64,000 nucleotides of DNA from Lota lota. Its lineage: Eukaryota > Chordata > Actinopteri > Gadiformes > Lotidae. How positions within the stretch are numbered: position 1 is the stretch's first letter; the number at the start of each line of letters is the position of its first letter. Under the pieces are notes generated by a model, which worked only from the letters and a program-made list of their open reading frames with translations, did no database searches and had not been told where the DNA came from. This document shows positions 1-14,109 of this stretch, piece by piece. Where the stretch lies: NCBI GenBank assembly GCA_026745465.1, contig JACYXH010000781.1:2025501-2089500 (forward strand). Direction: 5' to 3'. A program made the position numbers and the translations under genes.

Positions 1-158
1 TGCCTGGAATCTCTATGAGGCTGCCCTGCCCTCCAAAACCACATGTACATACACAAACTACCCCACGCAGACACACGGATGCACACATGCAATCCTTGTG
101 TCAAATCTCACACACCAACCTTTGGCTAACACACAGAGTAGAGTGATACGTGTGCCTC

Positions 159-276
<118 letters not shown>

Positions 277-973
277 CCAGCCACACACACTCACTCATTT
301 TAACCACATCTACAATCAGCGGTGCAGTTTACAGCTCGTAAAAGTTGTCTTTAGAGTGTCGTGGTGATTAAAGTGAGCAACTCTAATTCCTCCAGCCGTT
401 TAATTAAGTCTGCCGTCTCTCCCTCCCCATAGGACCGGCTGAGCTGGGGGAAGGGTGGGAGACTATAAGCTGCTACACATGGTGTATGTGTGTTGGTCTG
501 GTTGGTCGTAACCTTTGGGGCTCCCATTCCACTGGTTGACCTGGTGTGTGTGTATATAGTATACGGTATTGGTTATGGATGGTTAACATTCGATGTGTAG
601 GTTGAGGTTAAGCCTGGGTGTTGGATTAGATAGGTGGTCACGTTGAGGTCAGGGTTCGGTGGGGATGAGTTCTGGGTAAGGGTCAGGAGAAGGGCAGCAT
701 TGTGTATGGATGTACCAGTAATTGTCATCGAGAAAGGTACTGGGTTTGATTCCCAGACTCCTCAGTCTACCTGTAGGCATCCTCAAGTAACCCATCCTTA
801 TGGCCTTACCCCTACCTGCTCCTTAGTGATCTGTCTGTACCGTCTAACCCAGTGGTCCCCAACCTTTTTTGCCCCACGGACCGGTTTAATGTAGGCATTA
901 TTTTTCACGGACCGGCCTTCAAGGTGTGGCAGATAAATAGCGCATAAAGAATACAACTCACCATAACGCTGAA

Positions 974-1456
974 TCAGTGGGACCCCTGGGCTTGTTTCTT
1001 TGCAACGAGATGGTCCCATCTAGGGGTGATGGGAGACAAAGACACCCGCAGTGTGTTCCTTACGTCCAGTCTGCTCCGTAATTTTGTCTTGGTTGCTGTC
1101 ACTGCAGAAAAGCCCGCTTCACAAAGATAGGATGTTGGAAATGGTAGCAGGGTTTTCAGTGCTCTTGTGGCGATGTCAGGATATTCTGGCTTGATTTTCA
1201 TCCAGAACATCGGCAGAGTTGTTGTCTCAACCGTACGTTTAAGGTCACCGTCATTTGCGATCTCCAGCAGCTGATCCTCTTGTTGCACAGACATGCTCGA
1301 TTCGCCCGGTTTGTTCACAAACGGGTCGCGGATCCATTCCTTCGTAGTTCGTGGGTCTTTTGAGGTTGGGAAGTAGCGTTCAAACTCTTGTAAAAGCAAA
1401 GACAGGTGATCGTGCAACAACTGGGAGAATGCTGGCCCAGGTGCGCTGTCCTCCAA
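974..1456 (-). pseudogene. hAT transposase C-terminal fragment (dimerisation domain)
   Basis: It includes FERYFPTSKDPRTTKEWIRD, ALKTLLPFPTSYLCEAGFSA and LRVSLSPITPRWDHLV. These are typical of the hATC dimerisation region of ZBED/FAM200-like transposases. The methionine at its start is incidental. No catalytic RNase H-fold sequence remains between it and the BED fragment. Confidence 0.9.
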
Positions 1457-1464
1457 AATCCATG

Positions 1465-1779
1465 CTAATGTTCAAAACATGTCAAATATCCAGGGTACAC
1501 ATATCCTTTTAATCCAGGGTGCTTGGTCTCCATGTGCCGAAGCAGTTTTGAAGGCTTCATTGCCTCGTTTGCTAGCTTGTCACCACATATTATGCAGAGC
1601 GGACTTGGTGCGTGAGAGTCACCTGTTGCGATAAACCCGTATTTTAAGTATGACTCCTGGTATTGTCTGTTAAAAGAAGCTTTCTTTTTCTTGGAGGTCG
1701 TAGGCTCCTCTTCTGGCTCCCCAGTTGGCCTTTTCCCCTTTACAAAGAAGCTCTCCAAAGACGTTTGTTTTTTACTCAT
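1465..1779 (-). pseudogene. hAT transposase N-terminal fragment with BED zinc finger
   Basis: It reads MSKKQTSLESFFVKGKRPTG followed by a lysine-rich stretch. A BED-type finger follows (CIICGDKLANEA, then LLRHMETKH, giving C-x2-C and H-x4-H). It stops shortly after GLKGYVYPGYLT, where an internal deletion has removed the catalytic core. It binds DNA in intact relatives such as ZBED5-like proteins. Confidence 0.9.
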
Positions 1780-2039
1780 TTTCGCTAGTTTGCGGGCTTA
1801 TTTTTTTGAGTAACGTATCACGTGACCAAGACAAGCGTCTTGACGTGTCAAGAGGCACAGGCGAATGTTACGTCAGAGAAAATCCGGTAGTTAAAAAAAT
1901 AAAAAATAAAAAAATTATTATTATTTTATTTTATATTATTTATTTATTATTATTTATTCTTTCTGTGCGGCCCGGTAACAAATGCCTCACGGACCGGTAC
2001 CGGGCCGGGGCCCGGTGGTTGGGGATCACTGGTCTAACC

Positions 2040-2340
2040 CCTATCTGCACCTTAGTGATCTGTCTGTATCGTCTAACCCCCACATGCTCCTTAGTGATCT
2101 GTCTGTATCGTCTAACCCCTACCTGCTCCTTAGTGATCTGTCTGTACCGTCTAACCCCCACATGCTCCTTATTGACCTGTCTCTTTATTGTCCAACCCTC
2201 ACCTGCTCCTTATTGACCTGTCTCTGTACTGTCTATCCCATACCTGCTCCTTAATGACCTGTCTTTGTACTGTCCAACCTCTACCTGCTCCTTAATGACC
2301 TGTCTTTGTACTGTCCAACCTCTACCTGCTCCTTATTGAC
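2040..2340 (+). repeat. 39-bp minisatellite inside the SINE
   Basis: Successive cttag/cttat anchors fall at 2051, 2090, 2129 and 2168. One unit lies left of the hAT insertion. Copies change from 'agtgatctgtctg' to 'aatgacctgtctttg' along the array. Confidence 0.85.
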
Positions 2341-4187
2341 ATCTGAATTCCCTGTGAGTCACTTTAGATAAAAGCATCTCAACTCAATGGGATTTTAATG
2401 TAGGAATGTTTATTGATAGTATATATTAGGCCTGGTCTATATGGAAAGTACCATTCTTAACCGTCTAACTGAGGGTCATTGCATTGAAATATACTGACGT
2501 TTAAAGTATGGTATCAGACTAAAACTAGTTTTCCTTTCTCTCTGACATTTCTCTCTGACATTTGATCATTGTAAGGGCATGTCTTAGAAGATAGACCTCA
2601 AGACTCATTTATAGTATAAGACTATGGTAATAACTAACTAATATTAAATTATTGCTACGGCTCATATAGTCGATGTGATGGCTGGAGGAGCGTTTCAGAC
2701 ATACAGGCACACCAGTGACCAAGAAGAAGTCCTCCTCCACCCAGCCAATGCCTACAGTGGAGGCTTCAGCTCCGCCACATACACATGCTCCCAAGGGTTA
2801 ATTTCATTGCTATGCAAAAGTCCTCCTGGCTGTGTGGCCAAACGTCACACTGCAGCTCCACCACCCCCCTGCTACCTCAACCACTAGTGACACTGCCGCT
2901 CCTTCAGAGTGGACACACTCTGCTTCATCACAATAATCATGATGATGATAATCATAACAGACCGTTAGAGACGGTCACCCAGGCAACCTGAAGCTGGTTG
3001 CTGGGCGGTGTGTGTATGAAGCGGGTGGGTGTGTATGGGGGGGAGGTTTGGGCAGCTGTTCATGCTGATGCAGGGATCAAGACAGCTGTGCGTGGGTTTT
3101 TCTGTAGACTTAGTGCAGGTGTTATGGTAGTTGCCAGTATAGTGTGTGTTTTTGTGTAGGTAGTTCCTGGTGGTGTGTGTGTGTGTGTGTGCATGTATGT
3201 GTGTGTGCGCGGTGGGGGTTGAGTCCCACTCTGTGTGTGTGTGTGTGTGTCTTTGTGTGTAGTTTCATGGACTTGTGTGAATAGGGGGCATTTGTGCATG
3301 TGTGTGTGCGGGGGAGATTCTAGGTAGGGGTGTGTGTGTGTGTAGTGCTCCCTGCTCTGATCCCAGAGTTGCTGGGTGGTAGGTTATGTGGACAGGGCTG
3401 TAATTATGCTGTCTCCATGACGTATTAACGGCTTGGCTTGTAATCCTTAGAAACGACATCCCTCTCTTCCCCAAGAGGCCGTCTGTCTGTCTGTCTCGGT
3501 GTGTGTTGTGGGTTTATTGTTTAACCTGTGTTATATAAATGGAGAGAGGGAGAAAGGGCCCAGACGATGTGAAGTCAACCTAATGTGACATTATATTCTC
3601 TAGATTATATGATCTAGAATACATGCTGTCCATTTTAGTCTCAGAACAGTGATGCAGAATACTTCAATGATAATGACCAAACTACAGTTTCTATCTTTAA
3701 CTACCATCTTTACCATTACCTTTTCCAGGCAGTATGGACATGTAGACAATTTGTCTAGTGCACATCATAAATAACTGACACATACATCAAAGAGTTGTGC
3801 TTAAAGGCATCAGCTGTTCCTCGACGGCTGTTACGAACCCCGTGGCTTTATACGTCTAGGGGAATGGACATGAGACCCGTAACATAATTTGTGCAAATTA
3901 GGATGATGACGTGGAACAGTGGGAACGAAAAAACTACACGACAATCATAAACTACCGTCAAACATAAAATGTTTAATTGTGAACACACGGTAAATATTTG
4001 GGAAGAAGGGCTGAGCAGGACCCAAGAAATGAAACAATAATGTGCAAAAAAAACACATGGGGTGGTCCACTCAGGTCTAACAAGCGTTTCTTCCCCTTTT
4101 CCCAAAAAAAACACAAAGTTATCAAACAGAATAACTAGCGAGTTAACAATACATAGGACATCACAGTGTCCATACTCACATACGGAA

Positions 4188-4431
<244 letters not shown>

Positions 4432-5078
4432 AAACACAACTGATCGGTTTATATACATTGGTAAGTGATTGAAAAACCAGCAACAGGTGGTGCAATCCAG
4501 AGGAATGTTCACTGATTGGTCCACCTTAGCAATCAGCAAACACCTCAACGACCACCAATCAGGAACATACAGGGACACCTGTTACTAGGGCAGAAGGAGA
4601 GAAAACAAAAAAAAAACACAGGATACCTGTATCCGTAACAACGGCAATCACTAAGGCCTCTCCCGTCTCCCCTGCCTTGCCCCTTAAAGTGCTAAGCAAA
4701 GCTAGGCTAGCTTGTCTCAACACCTGACTCTTTCCTAGGGCCCACAGTCACTGCCCCAAGGCTGGCACACTTCATAGCCGAACCTAAATTGGACTATTTA
4801 GTTTTAGTTTTTAACATCCGTGACCTACACAGAGGGGACTTTGGCCTGCTGTTGCTTTGGGATGTAGGTACCTTCATGGCAGTCTGTGGATGTGTATTTA
4901 ACTCTGATAACCTAGCAAATGATAGGCCTTGAAGACTTGACCGGGGGGAAAGTATGGGCACGGTTAGTGTGTATACTTTTTTCCCTAGTCCAGTGTTGAT
5001 GACCTATCATTTACAATAGAGTCGACATTGCTCAGGTGACCTGGTCAAAGGTGAAACCTGTTCTTTGCTTGTGCTGAA

Positions 5079-5112
5079 ACCCTCCATCACATATGTGTAT
5101 GTGATGGAGGGT
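5079..5112. repeat. short perfect inverted repeat
   Basis: Arms accctccatcacat (5079-5092) and atgtgatggagggt (5099-5112) flank a 6-base loop. Confidence 0.9.
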
Positions 5113-7204
5113 CACAAGGTCTTACTACATTATCGATTTTCACAGTTAAAGTTGTCTTTCCTGATCCGCTGGAGGAAATACATCTTAAATTCACAAAGCA
5201 AACAGTGTGGGGTGTTTTAAGTAATGTATATCAAGTGTCCACCTTGGTTGTCCAGGAAACACACACACACGCACACACACACACACACACAGGTGTGCTG
5301 CAGGTGAATCAGAGGTATGGGGTAAACAAGAGTACTACATGATATTGGTTCAAATCTGCTTCAACAGAGAGCTAGAGATCATAGCTCCCAGTTAAAGGGA
5401 CCATTTTACCACCAGTTGTGATGTTCTAAATCTACCCTATAGAGATGTCACACACGGCAGTGTGACTGATTTTACATTTCTTTTAAGCACCACAGAATAC
5501 AGATAGGTGTTCTCTGCTGCTATTGATGCCATGCTGACGGTTTCACCTTCTGACATGGTTTACTCAATTCTAATCCAGAAATCGGATGTTTTCAGCGTCT
5601 GTTGTTTGAGGATCAGCGCCATCGTTTTATATAGACTCTACCTTCTCCTGCCTAGTTTTGTTGTTAGATAAATAAATATATCTAAAATAAATCCTAATAA
5701 ATACAGTGCTAGACAATATTGTATGCATGTAATAACTGAAGTAAGTGAGCAGTTGTTGCTTGTGAATACAATTGTTCTAACCATGAGCATGCTAAGAATA
5801 CCCTGTTTGCTAGTCGAACATCCTATTCAGTGTGATGGTGGACTTGGTATCTCAATAGGCAGCAGCTAATGCTAATACTAATAACCTCTGCTGCCAATAT
5901 AGTTCAACAGCCTACCTCTTCATTGCTATCAGAAACACACAAAAATGTCATCACTAATGATCACCGTGTATTTATTGTACTTAGAACTGATTTTATTTAT
6001 TTCACACTGATGGACTTTTATGTATTGTGCTGTTTTATGTAGTGCATTTGCTGCTCTTGTTCTACCTGCCTCCAACAGATGTAAATTAGCTGATAGCTAA
6101 CTGGTGCAATTGCTAATAATTGTGAGCTGTCCCTGTAAAAATACACAATAAAATAAACAAGCTAGCAAGCAGCTGGTGTGTGTTACTTGTCTGCCACCCC
6201 TGGCCTATCCCAGCTCTAGCAGCTCTGATAAACGACCTCTTCAGTGCTAAAATAAGCTAGCTAGCTAGAGGCTGGTGTGTGTGACGCTTTCTACCACCCC
6301 TGGCCTATATCCCAGCTGGAGCCGCTCTGATGGCAGGTATGGAAACCTGCAGCTAGTGTAGCCTCTATAGCCATGGTTAATGTTTCACCCCGGGCCAGAT
6401 AAAGGCCTATCTGGTATTATAATTAGCACAACCTGTGCCGGGCTCCACACACTTCCTGGTGCTTTTATGAAGACCAATAAGTGAGAGAATAGCAGAGATA
6501 CACCAGCATAGGATGTTGTGATAGTCTGGATGTTATCAGCGTAAACAGGCAGGGGATTGTGGCACTTTGTTGCGAATGTACTACCGTTAACAGGACAGAC
6601 ATCGCTACTGGACTAGGTGTGTTTACATGGTTTGTTTTAAAATGTACGTCTGCGGTAGCAGAGGGAGAAGTAATTGTGATGCAACCATCATATCAAGAGA
6701 ATAATTTTGAGATAGAGAGAGAGAGACGTGTGTATAGAACTACGTGCAAATATTAACTCACGTATACGGAGAAACATGGAAAACAATACAAAATGAACAT
6801 GTTCTCACATAGCCAAGCCACGCGTAGAGTAACACTCGGGTTAATATAGGAGAGATGCGTCCGTCTTGTACGTCATACTCCCAAGAGTGCCTCTAAGCTA
6901 AGATGCCACAGCTAGCGCACTCTGCTTCCTAAATGATCGCTCTGGGAAACCAATTCAACTATGTTTGCACTGAAACCTTGTGTACACCCCCAATTTACAT
7001 TCACGTGCTACCTGTAGAGCGAGACCAAAGACCTCAGCTGACTCCTGGGGAAACCCGCTGTACAGAAGGCTGTGGGAGATTTGACTGTAGGTCTGCAGGC
7101 TGTTGAAATACGTGTGTGCGTGTGTTTGATCGGCGCCGTGTGTGTTGACAGTGCGCTGTCCGAACAGGAAGAGAGTTTCTAAACAAAGACAAGAAACCCA
7201 GGCG

Positions 7205-7262
7205 GTGTGTGTGTGTGTGTGTGGTGTGTGTGGTGTGTGGGGGGGGGGGGGGGGGGGGGGGG
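7205..7262 (+). repeat. (GT)n followed by a 24-base G run
   Basis: Interrupted GT repeats pass into 24 consecutive G, then ctgttgcc. The G run may be length-unstable or inexact in the assembly. Confidence 0.9.
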
Positions 7263-7542
7263 CTGTTGCCATGACGACAGAAAGACGGATCTGGACCTTC
7301 ACAGGAAGGAGGTGGACATCCTCTGTGGACTGTAAACAACACAGCTAGCAAGAGGCGGTCAGCTTTGTGTTTTGTTTGTGTTTTGGTAGGTAATGTGTTG
7401 GCAGGAAGATGGTTGGCAATAGCGTTTTCAATAGTTGTTGCTGTCACGGGAATATGAAGTGAAATAGCGAACTTGAAGTGCAATATCGTATATCACGCTG
7501 TTGAATCTCTGACATTACTACTTCTACTTGTAATGGGGTCAT

Positions 7543-7679
<137 letters not shown>

Positions 7680-8104
7680 TCAATGTTATCAGCCACGTGC
7701 TGGCTGATACAGGTGTAATTTGAATATGAGGTCTGAATGCAAATCTGCTCCCAGGCGCCACACACACACACACACCTGCACCTCTTCAAATCATGGTTCA
7801 ACTCACCTGTGATTTTCAGTCCTTTAGGTATTGTTGCTTTATATGGCCATATAGTGTGCCATGTAATGTGACCAAGTTAGATTATAATTTCATGATAATA
7901 TGTCTAATGTATGTAACACGTTGTTTTAGCATCACTTTTATCCAAGGTATCTTACAGTCAGTCAAGTCAATATCAGTTGAATTCACCTTGTGAATATACT
8001 GAATATACAATATACTGACAATACATTCTGCCATATTCAGCCTTGTGGCGAACAAGGTCCAAATCGACAAGAACGCTAGTTGTTGATAAGAAGATATAAA
8101 CAGT

Positions 8105-8200
8105 GTAGAAGTTCGAACAAATCCAGGGCAAGTTTCCAGTCCGCTGTCTTTTTGGAAACAACGGACTGGAAACGTGCCCTGGATTCGATCGAACTTCTAC
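8105..8200. repeat. foldback: 39-bp inverted repeat, 18-base loop
   Basis: 8105-8143 and the reverse complement of 8162-8200 agree at 36 of 39 positions (core ccagtccg / cggactgg). It looks like a small palindromic element or a recent inverted duplication. Confidence 0.9.
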
Positions 8201-9344
8201 AACAGCTGTCAGAATCACGTGGTCGAGAGGGCGCCCGGCGATGACTGCTTTGTTTTTCCTGGCGGTGGTTAAACCCTGGTCACATGTTAAAGGTCGGGAG
8301 GTCAGAGAGGTATTAAATAGGGTTGTTGGACCTAACCCTGGCTAACAACAACAACAGAATCAAACTGCCTTCCCGCCGCTGTAGGGATTAGCTTAACGCG
8401 CTAATGTACAGGATGAGTCTGTAGATGGTAATCAACGTGAAGAAAGCAATCACGGCCTGCATGTTCAACTTTGTTTCCTTTTCTTTTATTTATTTCACGG
8501 AAACCGAGTTGACATAAAAAGAAAAAAAGTTAAGCGGAGTGGGAAATGCTTCAAGAAAGGGGCAAGCAATAGCGTAGGGCTATAACCTAAATATGGATAG
8601 TCAAATCGTCGTTACGAGTCGACTCAAGTACTGTAACTCAAACAATCGTGGGTTTGAAAACAATTATAATAATTTCATTATAATAACCAGCTCAAACACG
8701 TTATGTAGGCTGCTGTAGGCAAGATTTGAGGAGTGGAAAGAGATCAGAGGCAATATTTATTTTGTCCTTTTTTTAACAAATTATACTTAAATTGTAGCTC
8801 TTAGATCACATAGGTAGGCTATATATCTTGCCTACCACCCATTCTAATAGGCCTCCATAAATTGCATTAGGCATAAATAGGTTACGGGTAAAAGAAAAAA
8901 CATATATTATTGTTATATAAAATATTGGATCTAATGAGAGCTCTACAACTAAAAACGTTGATGGGCGAACGCTCCCTAAAAAAAAAAAAAAACCTGTCAA
9001 CTGAGCTGTGGATGTTAACTCTAAATTCACACTCAGTAGTAACCTGATCTTAAGCGGGGAATGAATCGGGCAAGTTGCGGCCCAAGTCTAGTGAAGAGCC
9101 AAAACGATGGTGTTAAAGTGGGGCAAACAGAGAGGCAGCCCCCGATCGGCTTCCAGCAGTCAACACCGCTAGAACCGCGGTGTCTGTGATCGCTGAGTCT
9201 GCCTTCTGCTCCTCGCTCTGTATGCTTTATTGTGAGGGCTTATTGCGGACTTTGTGCCATTTGTTAAGCGAGAATTGAATTTGTTTGTAGTTTACCGCAG
9301 ACACTGCGCCTCGCCTATAGACAGCTGTGGGATACCCTGCACTT

Positions 9345-9545
9345 ATTTGGGTGCAAGATAGTGTGGTGGCTGGAGTAGGGCAGACTCCCTGCTGTGATGT
9401 TCTGGGTTTGATTCCCAATGCCTGCATTCTACAATGTAAGCATCCTAGAGCTGGATACGCCTAGCCCCTACTTTCTCCGTAACCACACATGACTGAATGC
9501 ACAAGTCACCGTGGATTAAAGCATCTGCTAATAGTAGCAGGCATA
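9345..9545 (+). mobile_element. tRNA-derived SINE fragment
   Basis: It has ctgggtttgattcccaatg (B-box), 'gtaagcatcctagagctgg' in the body and a tail ending 'ggattaaagcatctgctaa'. It is the same family as the copies at 17258 and 52060 but without minisatellite expansion. Confidence 0.65.
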
Positions 9546-10796
9546 TTGTTGTTGTTCCCACAGTGGGAGGTGACTTGGCGGTCACCACATCCAGTAGTCG
9601 TCCTGTGTGGCCGGAGACCTGTGTTGTTTCTAGGCTCTGATAGCAGTGTGTTAAGCTGAGGGGATGCTGATCTTCGGGCCTGTTAATACTGTTGTGCCGG
9701 TAACCTGATAGCTGGCGACTCATAGGTTTGCAACAAACAGTACAGTATGTTCTGTTACAGCACAGTGCCCTCTCTCTCTTACCCTCTGTGTCTCTTTCCA
9801 TCTGACACTATATATACCTCTGTCTCCCGCTCAGGATTCTCCATGTGTCTATCGCTCACTCTCTCACTCAGTTTCTGTGTGTCCTGCCTCGTCGTTAATT
9901 CGTATGTGTCTCCCGTACACTGTCTCTCTCACACTATCTCTCTGTCTCACTACTACTATCCTTAAAATAGATACATGCAAACAGATGGTCAACAATGTGT
10001 GCACACACACCCCTACTTTATGGTTCGCTGTGGAGTGCTTGCAGGTAATCACCTTAGAGTCTTTTAAAGGAAACACACACGTCTTAAAGTGTGCAGATGT
10101 TTGTAGCGCTAATCATGCCGTGTCTGATCATTCGGACGTAAACACACCAAACTGCCTTGGTGATAACACACACACACACACACACACATGCATACATAAG
10201 GGGTTCATTTAGAAGGTAGGACTGTCCGTCCTTCACTGTCAGCTCTCTACATGCATATTACTTATGAGGACATGAGTTAATGTGTTGGTCAAATAGGCAC
10301 ACGTATACATGCACGCATCACACACACACACGCGCATGCCCAAAGACGCACGCACACACAGAGCCACCATTCCGATAGCTGCTCTTCTGTGAGAATCTGT
10401 TGTTCTATTCTGTCCTCATCGATAATGATTCACCATCAGCCTCTGATGCACACACACTCTCTGAGCACTCTCTCTCTGTGCACTTCCCACTTGTTTTCTC
10501 CCAGTCAGTGCCCTCTGTTCAACTGTTACCTCTTCATCCCTCCAGTACCTCTGTCTGTCTCTGTCTCAATTCAAGAGCTGTTTTGGCATGAAAAAAAGCT
10601 CTTGAATACCCCCCTCTCACCCCCCTTTTAGACATTATAGAAACCCCCTGGCTCGCCTAAAGAGAGCGAGATAGGGCAGTTATGTGGGGAGGGAGGGAGA
10701 GAGAGAGAGGGCAGCAATGGGAGAGAGGGGGAGGGCTGAAGTCATTGAAAGTCTCTGTGGGATGGCCGGCCTGGCCTTTGTCCCTCTGCCATAGAA

Positions 10797-10931
<135 letters not shown>

Positions 10932-11372
10932 GGGGGGGATGATGGAATTGGACTGAGGGAGTGGCGTGCATGGCAACAAGAGGTCATCACCTATGTAGTG
11001 GGATTCAGGACTCTGTGAGTGTGTGGCTCTATTCCCTGGTCGTTGGGACTGTCTCTTTATCAAACTTCAGATTTGCGATGGACCAGTAAGACACAGTGGT
11101 GCTGATGTCATCAGTCTTAACTGACTGACCCTCACTCCTTCATTGTTCTGGAAGGTTCTGTAGCCTCAGTAGGGGCCCGGGGGGTCCCGTGGTCAGGAAG
11201 CGTTCAGTCCCATCCAAACAGTGACCAGTGGTTATCTATAGGCATGTCTTAATGAGGCTGTGCACTGGCCTGGACAAGCTACCCAGCCAACCAAATCCTC
11301 CCAGCTTATAAAAAGGATCTCCCTCCCCACCATAACCCCACCTCACCCTCCCCACCTTTCATGGTATGGGAG

Positions 11373-11506
<134 letters not shown>

Positions 11507-12489
11507 ATTGTACCCAAGGTTTAGAGTGTTGGTCGAATATGGCTAGATTTTTTTGGTGATGCTAACTCTAGATCAGTAAACGAGAGAGTGAATAGAGGGC
11601 TCACATCCAGTTGAAAACAGGACGATGATGGAAGAAAGAGAGGTTGAATAGTCTGTAATTCTACTTCCTCCCGAGGGGCCCTGGGATCGGCGTGCCATGT
11701 GATCAAACGCCTTGAGAGTTGGTTAGCTGTTAATTCTCAGCAGAGGGAATAAAGGCTCCTCCTCTCATACCAAAGGGATTAGCACAGGCACATTGGCCCT
11801 CTAGCCAGCACAATGCTAAAGCCCTGCACTTGATCTCATTGTTCCACTGCTCATTATGCTAGCGGCTCATCTGCTTTCAGCGAAGGAGCGAGAGAGAGAG
11901 AGAGAGAGGGTAACTGACTGAAAGACCCGGAGGAAAGAGTATGTTGGAGATCTGTGTGTGAACCAACCTCTCCATTTGGGGTTGACTAGGCAAGCAGATC
12001 AGGCTATGGTGGATGTCAATTAGCATGGAGTTTGGTGACTTCTGCAGAGTTGTAGTCCAGACAGTCTAGCTTTGCCATGCTTAGCGCTGTGTGTAGCTAG
12101 GCTGGCTAAGCGCTATGTGTTAGCTAGCCTTTGACTTTTTATTCATATCTAAACTGATGGCAGAAGACCTCAAATTTTGTTTTCTTTGTTTTAATCAGTC
12201 ATGTTGCTTGAGGCGAACACAAACATAAACTCGGCCAGCAGTAGTAAACTATAAGAGTCAAAACAATTGTCACTAAAGGTTTCAAATCAACACAGTGTAG
12301 ACTGGCCACTGTAGAAATACGCTTATTAAAATCCTAACCTGAAAGCTTCATCCACTCGCGTAAATGAGTTTTCTTGGGTAATATATCTCCGTAACGAAAC
12401 GGGAAACAAGGTGTAACTCCCCGCCCTTTTTTGGTTTCCGGCCCAGGCTCTGTGCCGTCCCCTCCCAGAAGATGTGCTATAACATAGTA

Positions 12490-12730
12490 GGACTGCTGGA
12501 TCCGAGATTATAGTTCACTAAGCCTGGCTTAGTGCTATGTTTTTAGCTAGCCTGGCTACGGTATTTATCTGAGCTAGGCTGGCTTAGCGCTATGTCTGGG
12601 TTAGCCTGGTTTAGTGCTATGTTTTCAGCTAACCTGGTTTAGCGCCAAGTTTTTATAGCCAGCCTGCCTTAGCGCAATGTTTTTAGCTAGCTAGGCTTGC
12701 GCTATGTCTTAGCTAGCCTGGCTTAACTCT
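12490..12730 (+). repeat. degenerate minisatellite (tagcctggcttagcgctatg...)
   Basis: The phrase 'agcctggcttagtgctatgt' with 'tttttagct' recurs about seven times with unit lengths near 30-35 bp. Related copies occur at 12080-12130. Confidence 0.75.
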
Positions 12731-13854
12731 GAGGTGTGTGTGGAGAATGTGAACATGTGTGTTGACTTGAATACCTGCCGTACAGGATCTGCACTGAGGA
12801 TTCATTCTTCATGTTTATCTTGAAGTCACAAGACTGCAAACTCTGGCACTCTCACATAGAGACTAGTCTGTAACAGGAGCACAACACATACACATGCACA
12901 CAAACACACACCCACACACACTCTCAATCAGACACACAAGTATATGTTTGAATACACACAAAGACGCACACACTGCAAACCGCTATAAGATAAGCGATGC
13001 CATGTTTTTTTTATCACTGAGGTTTGTCACATGCAAATAATATGTTTACTTTATTAACTTTAATTTAGATCTATGTGTATAGTAGCAATTAGTTTGTTTA
13101 CCTGTCCTGGAAAACGACAGGTAAACTAAGGCAGTGTTCTTTTTTGTTTTGAGTCCCAACCCAAACCTTAAATTTTCATTTATTCATGCTTTATATTTCC
13201 ACTTACACACAGACGCTACCTCAATGACCTCATAGCTCATCGTTGACCTCTTGACCTCTGCTGCACCTGTTAAGTGCTGCCACTTCTATAAAGGTTCATT
13301 TGAATCTTTAAGGCACTTAATAGCGATTCCTGGACTCCTCTGCTGTTCCATCAGCAGTCCTGTTGTAATTAAGTTTTTTTAATTCCTTTTTCTTACGAGC
13401 TGAGACCAGATGTTTTATGTGGCAGAGAACAGCCACTAAAAATCTATTAAAAAAAACGAACAAAAAACAACTTTCAATACAAAAGAGGTCAAATCAGTCA
13501 CTTTGCACGAACTGTGAGTCACCTCACCGGTCGTAATTACACCAAAGTGATGCGTAATTAAAACAGACTGCGACTCCTCCATGTTGTCCTCAAACATTCC
13601 AACCCAGCCCTGGCATCCTGCCATCGGGCTCTGTGGCCGGGGTTTGGACCCGGTTTGGACCGGGTTTGGACCAGAGTTCTGTGGTGTTGGACCTGCCTGG
13701 AGTCCAGGGAGGGTTAATAGAGAACCGGCTGTTCCGCGGGCCGCTGAATGGCGGTCTTTGTGCGCGTTCATAATCGTCTGTTCACAGACCTGATTGCATT
13801 ACGGACCCAGACCCCCGCCTCTCCCTGCTATTACCAACCGACCAGGACTTGGTC

Positions 13855-14100
13855 CACCGGGAGGAAGGGGGCTGAAGGAGGCGAGGGGGGAGGCAAGGAC
13901 TGAAGCGAGGAGGAGGAGCATAAGGATGGAAGGGAAGGAAAGGGGAGGAGGAGAAGGAGGCCAAGGATAGAGGAAAGGCAAAGGGAGAGCAGGGAGGGAT
14001 GCAGGAGGTGGAAGGAGAGGGCTGTGAAGAATGAGGAGGTTGAGGGTGTAGGAGGCAGGTTAGCAGACTGAGGAGGGAGGGAAGAGGAGAGATGGAGAGC
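13855..14100 (+). repeat. polypurine (GA-rich) tract
   Basis: About 245 bp in which the + strand is mostly A and G (gaggaagggggctgaaggag and similar). The proline/serine-rich frames on the - strand are by-products. Confidence 0.8.
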
Positions 14101-14109
14101 AGATATCAA

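Larger units (their letters stand above)
850..2031 (-). mobile_element. hAT (Charlie-type) DNA transposon, internally deleted
   Basis: The ends are CAGTGGTCCCCAACC and its near-exact inverse GGTTGGGGATCACTG. They are flanked by perfect 8-bp target duplications gtctaacc at 842-849 and 2032-2039, the hAT hallmark. Subterminal cacggaccggt is present at both ends. The - strand carries the two ends of a transposase but not its central catalytic part. The 1182-bp element is therefore probably non-autonomous. Confidence 0.95.
700..2395 (+). mobile_element. tRNA-derived SINE with internal 39-bp minisatellite, split by the hAT element
   Basis: A B-box-like gggtttgattccc at 745-757 marks the head. The tail cactttagataaaagcatct near 2360-2378 matches the conserved fish SINE 3' end. 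Between them a 39-bp unit (ctccttagtgatctg...gtctaacccctac) is repeated about eight times, and the hAT sits inside that array. Confidence 0.65.

Noticed and set aside
13799-14109. Pro/Ser/Leu-rich frames on the - strand
   Set aside because: They arise from the polypurine tract.
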